64,000 nucleotides of DNA, taken from contig JAUSQI010000154.1 of NCBI GenBank assembly GCA_030652575.1, forward strand, positions 1 through 64,000. The letters run 5' to 3'. The notes beneath the pieces are model-generated. The model did no database searches and was not told where the DNA came from. It worked only from the letters and a program-made list of their open reading frames with translations. Of the stretch, positions 62,507-64,000 are shown piece by piece. The stretch's first letter is position 1; every line of letters begins with the position of its first letter. This stretch comes from Stagnimonas sp. GTDB lineage: Bacteria > Pseudomonadota > Gammaproteobacteria > Nevskiales > Nevskiaceae. The translations under genes and the position numbers were made by a program.

Positions 62507-64000
62507 AGGGCCTCAAGCCCGGCGAATCGGTCGGTGTCTCGGAGCTGTTTATCCAGCGCCCCGTCGCCACCACCATCCTGATGCTGGCGCTGGTGTTGTT
62601 CGGTGCCGTGGCCTACACCAAGTTGCCGGTGGCCGAGCTGCCCAACGTCGATTTCCCCTCCATCAGCGTCAGCGCCAGCCTGCCCGGAGCCGACCCGGAG
62701 ACGATGGCCGCGACCGTGGCCACGCCGCTGGAACGCGCGTTCACGCAGATCCCCGGTCTGGACGTGATGAACTCGACCAGCAGCACCGGCTCGACTCAGA
62801 TCAGCCTCACCTTCGCGCTCGATCGCGACATCGACTCCGCCTCGCAGGACGTGCAGAACGCTATTGCGCAGACCGTACGGCAGCTGCCCTCCGCCCTGCC
62901 CAACCCGCCGACGCTGCGCAAGGTGAATCCGGCCGATGCGCCGATCCTGTTCATGGCCTTGTCGACCACCTCGGTGCCGATGACGACGCTCAACGACTTT
63001 GCCCAGACGCGCGTCGCCGACAGCCTCTCGCGCATCGAGGGCGTGGCGCAGGTGAGCATCTACGGCAGCAAGATGTATGCAGCGCGCCTCTACGTGAACC
63101 CGCAGGCGCTGAGCGCACGTGGTCTCTCCTTCATCCAGCTGCGCAATGCCATTGCCAATGGCAACAGCTACCAGCCCGGCGGCACGCTCTACGGCGCGCA
63201 GCGCAGCTACACGCTGGAGGCCGACGGCCAGCTGCGCAATGCGGCGGCCTACAACGACCTCGTGGTGACTGAGAACAATGGCGCCCCGGTGCGCTTCCGC
63301 GATGTCGGCAAGGCGGTCGACAGCATCCAGAACGACAAGCAGGCTGCCACCTATAACGGCCGGCCGGCGATCATCATTGCCGTCACCCGCCAGCCCGGCA
63401 GCAACACGGTGGAGATCGCCGAGAAGGTGCGCGCCATCCTCAGCGAGCTGGCCGCCAGCGGCCCGGGCGACACCAAGATCGACATCACCTACGACCGCAG
63501 CGAGTTCATCCAGGAGTCGATCCACGAGGTGAAGTTCACGCTGATCCTCTCGATCATCCTTGTCGTCGCGGTGATCTTCGTGTTCCTGCGCGATACCCGC
63601 GCCACGGTCATCTCCGCCCTCGCGCTGCCGGCCGCGCTGCTCGGCACCTTTGGCGCCATGCAGCTGATGGGCTTCTCGCTCGACAACCTCTCGCTGATGG
63701 CGCTGACGTTGTCGGTCGGCTTCGTCGTGGACGACGCCATCGTCGTGCTCGAAAACATCATCCGCTACAAAGAACAGGGCATGACCGCCCGCGAGGCGGC
63801 CAGCAAGGGCGCACGCGAAATCGGTTTTACGGTGATCTCGATGACGATCTCGCTGGTCGCCGTGTTCATCCCGATCCTGTTCATGGGCGGGCTGATCGGG
63901 CGGCTGTTCCGCGAATTCGCGATGACGGTCTCGGTGGCCATTCTGCTGTCGGCCGCCATCTCGCTCACACTCACGCCGATGCTGTGCGCGCGCTGGTTGA
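62503..64000 (+). CDS. RND efflux permease (MdtB/MdtC-like), 3' end beyond window
   Basis: An open frame from the ATG at 62503 to the last base, 499 codons, clearly incomplete. The start VSELFIQRPVATTILMLALV, then VAELPNVDFPSISVSASLPG, SSTGSTQISLTFALDRDID (an MdtB/C-type segment), and TM4 LSVGFVVDDAIVVLENIIRY with the paired Asp residues, identify an RND pump like the first half of MdtB/MdtC. Coupled to the adaptor by a 4-base overlap. A full protein would need roughly 530 further residues past the window. Confidence 0.95.
   Translation, partial: MKGLKPGESVGVSELFIQRPVATTILMLALVLFGAVAYTKLPVAELPNVDFPSISVSASLPGADPETMAATVATPLERAFTQIPGLDVMNSTSSTGSTQISLTFALDRDIDSASQDVQNAIAQTVRQLPSALPNPPTLRKVNPADAPILFMALSTTSVPMTTLNDFAQTRVADSLSRIEGVAQVSIYGSKMYAARLYVNPQALSARGLSFIQLRNAIANGNSYQPGGTLYGAQRSYTLEADGQLRNAAAYNDLVVTENNGAPVRFRDVGKAVDSIQNDKQAATYNGRPAIIIAVTRQPGSNTVEIAEKVRAILSELAASGPGDTKIDITYDRSEFIQESIHEVKFTLILSIILVVAVIFVFLRDTRATVISALALPAALLGTFGAMQLMGFSLDNLSLMALTLSVGFVVDDAIVVLENIIRYKEQGMTAREAASKGAREIGFTVISMTISLVAVFIPILFMGGLIGRLFREFAMTVSVAILLSAAISLTLTPMLCARWL

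Overview
The window is high-GC proteobacterial chromosome with no phage, plasmid, rRNA or tRNA genes visible. Several features point to a gammaproteobacterium near the Xanthomonadales/Nevskiales. These are the purM-purN-DUF3108 / AI-2E-hda neighbourhood, the recR-ybaB-dnaX set, a PhoPQ-type operon preceded by a small PepSY-like protein, oligoribonuclease beside it, a cystathionine beta-synthase / gamma-lyase pair, and G-rich inverted repeats of the kind I associate with Xanthomonas relatives. The assignment rests on recognition, not a database search.

Layout. 0-10 kb is housekeeping: CBS-domain protein, MscS channel, Nudix-MBL fusion, DUF3108, purN, purM, AI-2E permease, hda, DUF2069, WrbA-like flavoprotein, LysM lipoprotein, NTF2-like protein and a lytic transglycosylase. 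10.9-17.7 kb is a TetR-controlled RND efflux operon closed by a strong terminator. 17.7-25.4 kb holds proS, a secreted PHP-type protein with a C-terminal sorting tail, a PhoPQ-like two-component operon and orn. 25.5-32.8 kb carries cystathionine beta-synthase, a MipA-type barrel, a large secreted M36 metalloprotease and a cystathionine gamma-lyase/synthase.

32.8-50.1 kb is the notable accessory region. It encodes a pentaheme cytochrome (divergent), an FAD / double cyclic-nucleotide-binding / four-[4Fe-4S] fusion protein, a membrane protein with two His-x13-His pairs, an FHA-TM-decaheme protein, a two-domain GlcG/HbpS-like lipoprotein, an outer-membrane barrel, a second decaheme protein with an LVIVD propeller, a DUF4331 fold apparently split over two genes, a TPR lipoprotein and a pterin-4a-carbinolamine dehydratase. 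Four of the junctions are 4-base start/stop overlaps. Read together, the genes look like a complete electron conduit from cytoplasmic NAD(P)H, through the inner membrane and periplasm, to the outer membrane or cell surface, with possible cyclic-nucleotide and FHA inputs. I cannot match it to a characterised system. A second M36 protease (50.3-53.9 kb), paralogous to the first, closes the region.

54-64 kb returns to core functions: recR, ybaB, dnaX, a flippase-like membrane protein, a GT2 polyprenyl-phosphate glycosyltransferase, a degraded DUF433/DUF5615-like toxin-antitoxin locus in an AT-richer island, a GT39/ArnT-like transferase containing an in-frame palindromic repeat, the 4.5S SRP RNA gene, and the start of a second RND efflux operon whose permease runs off the window end.
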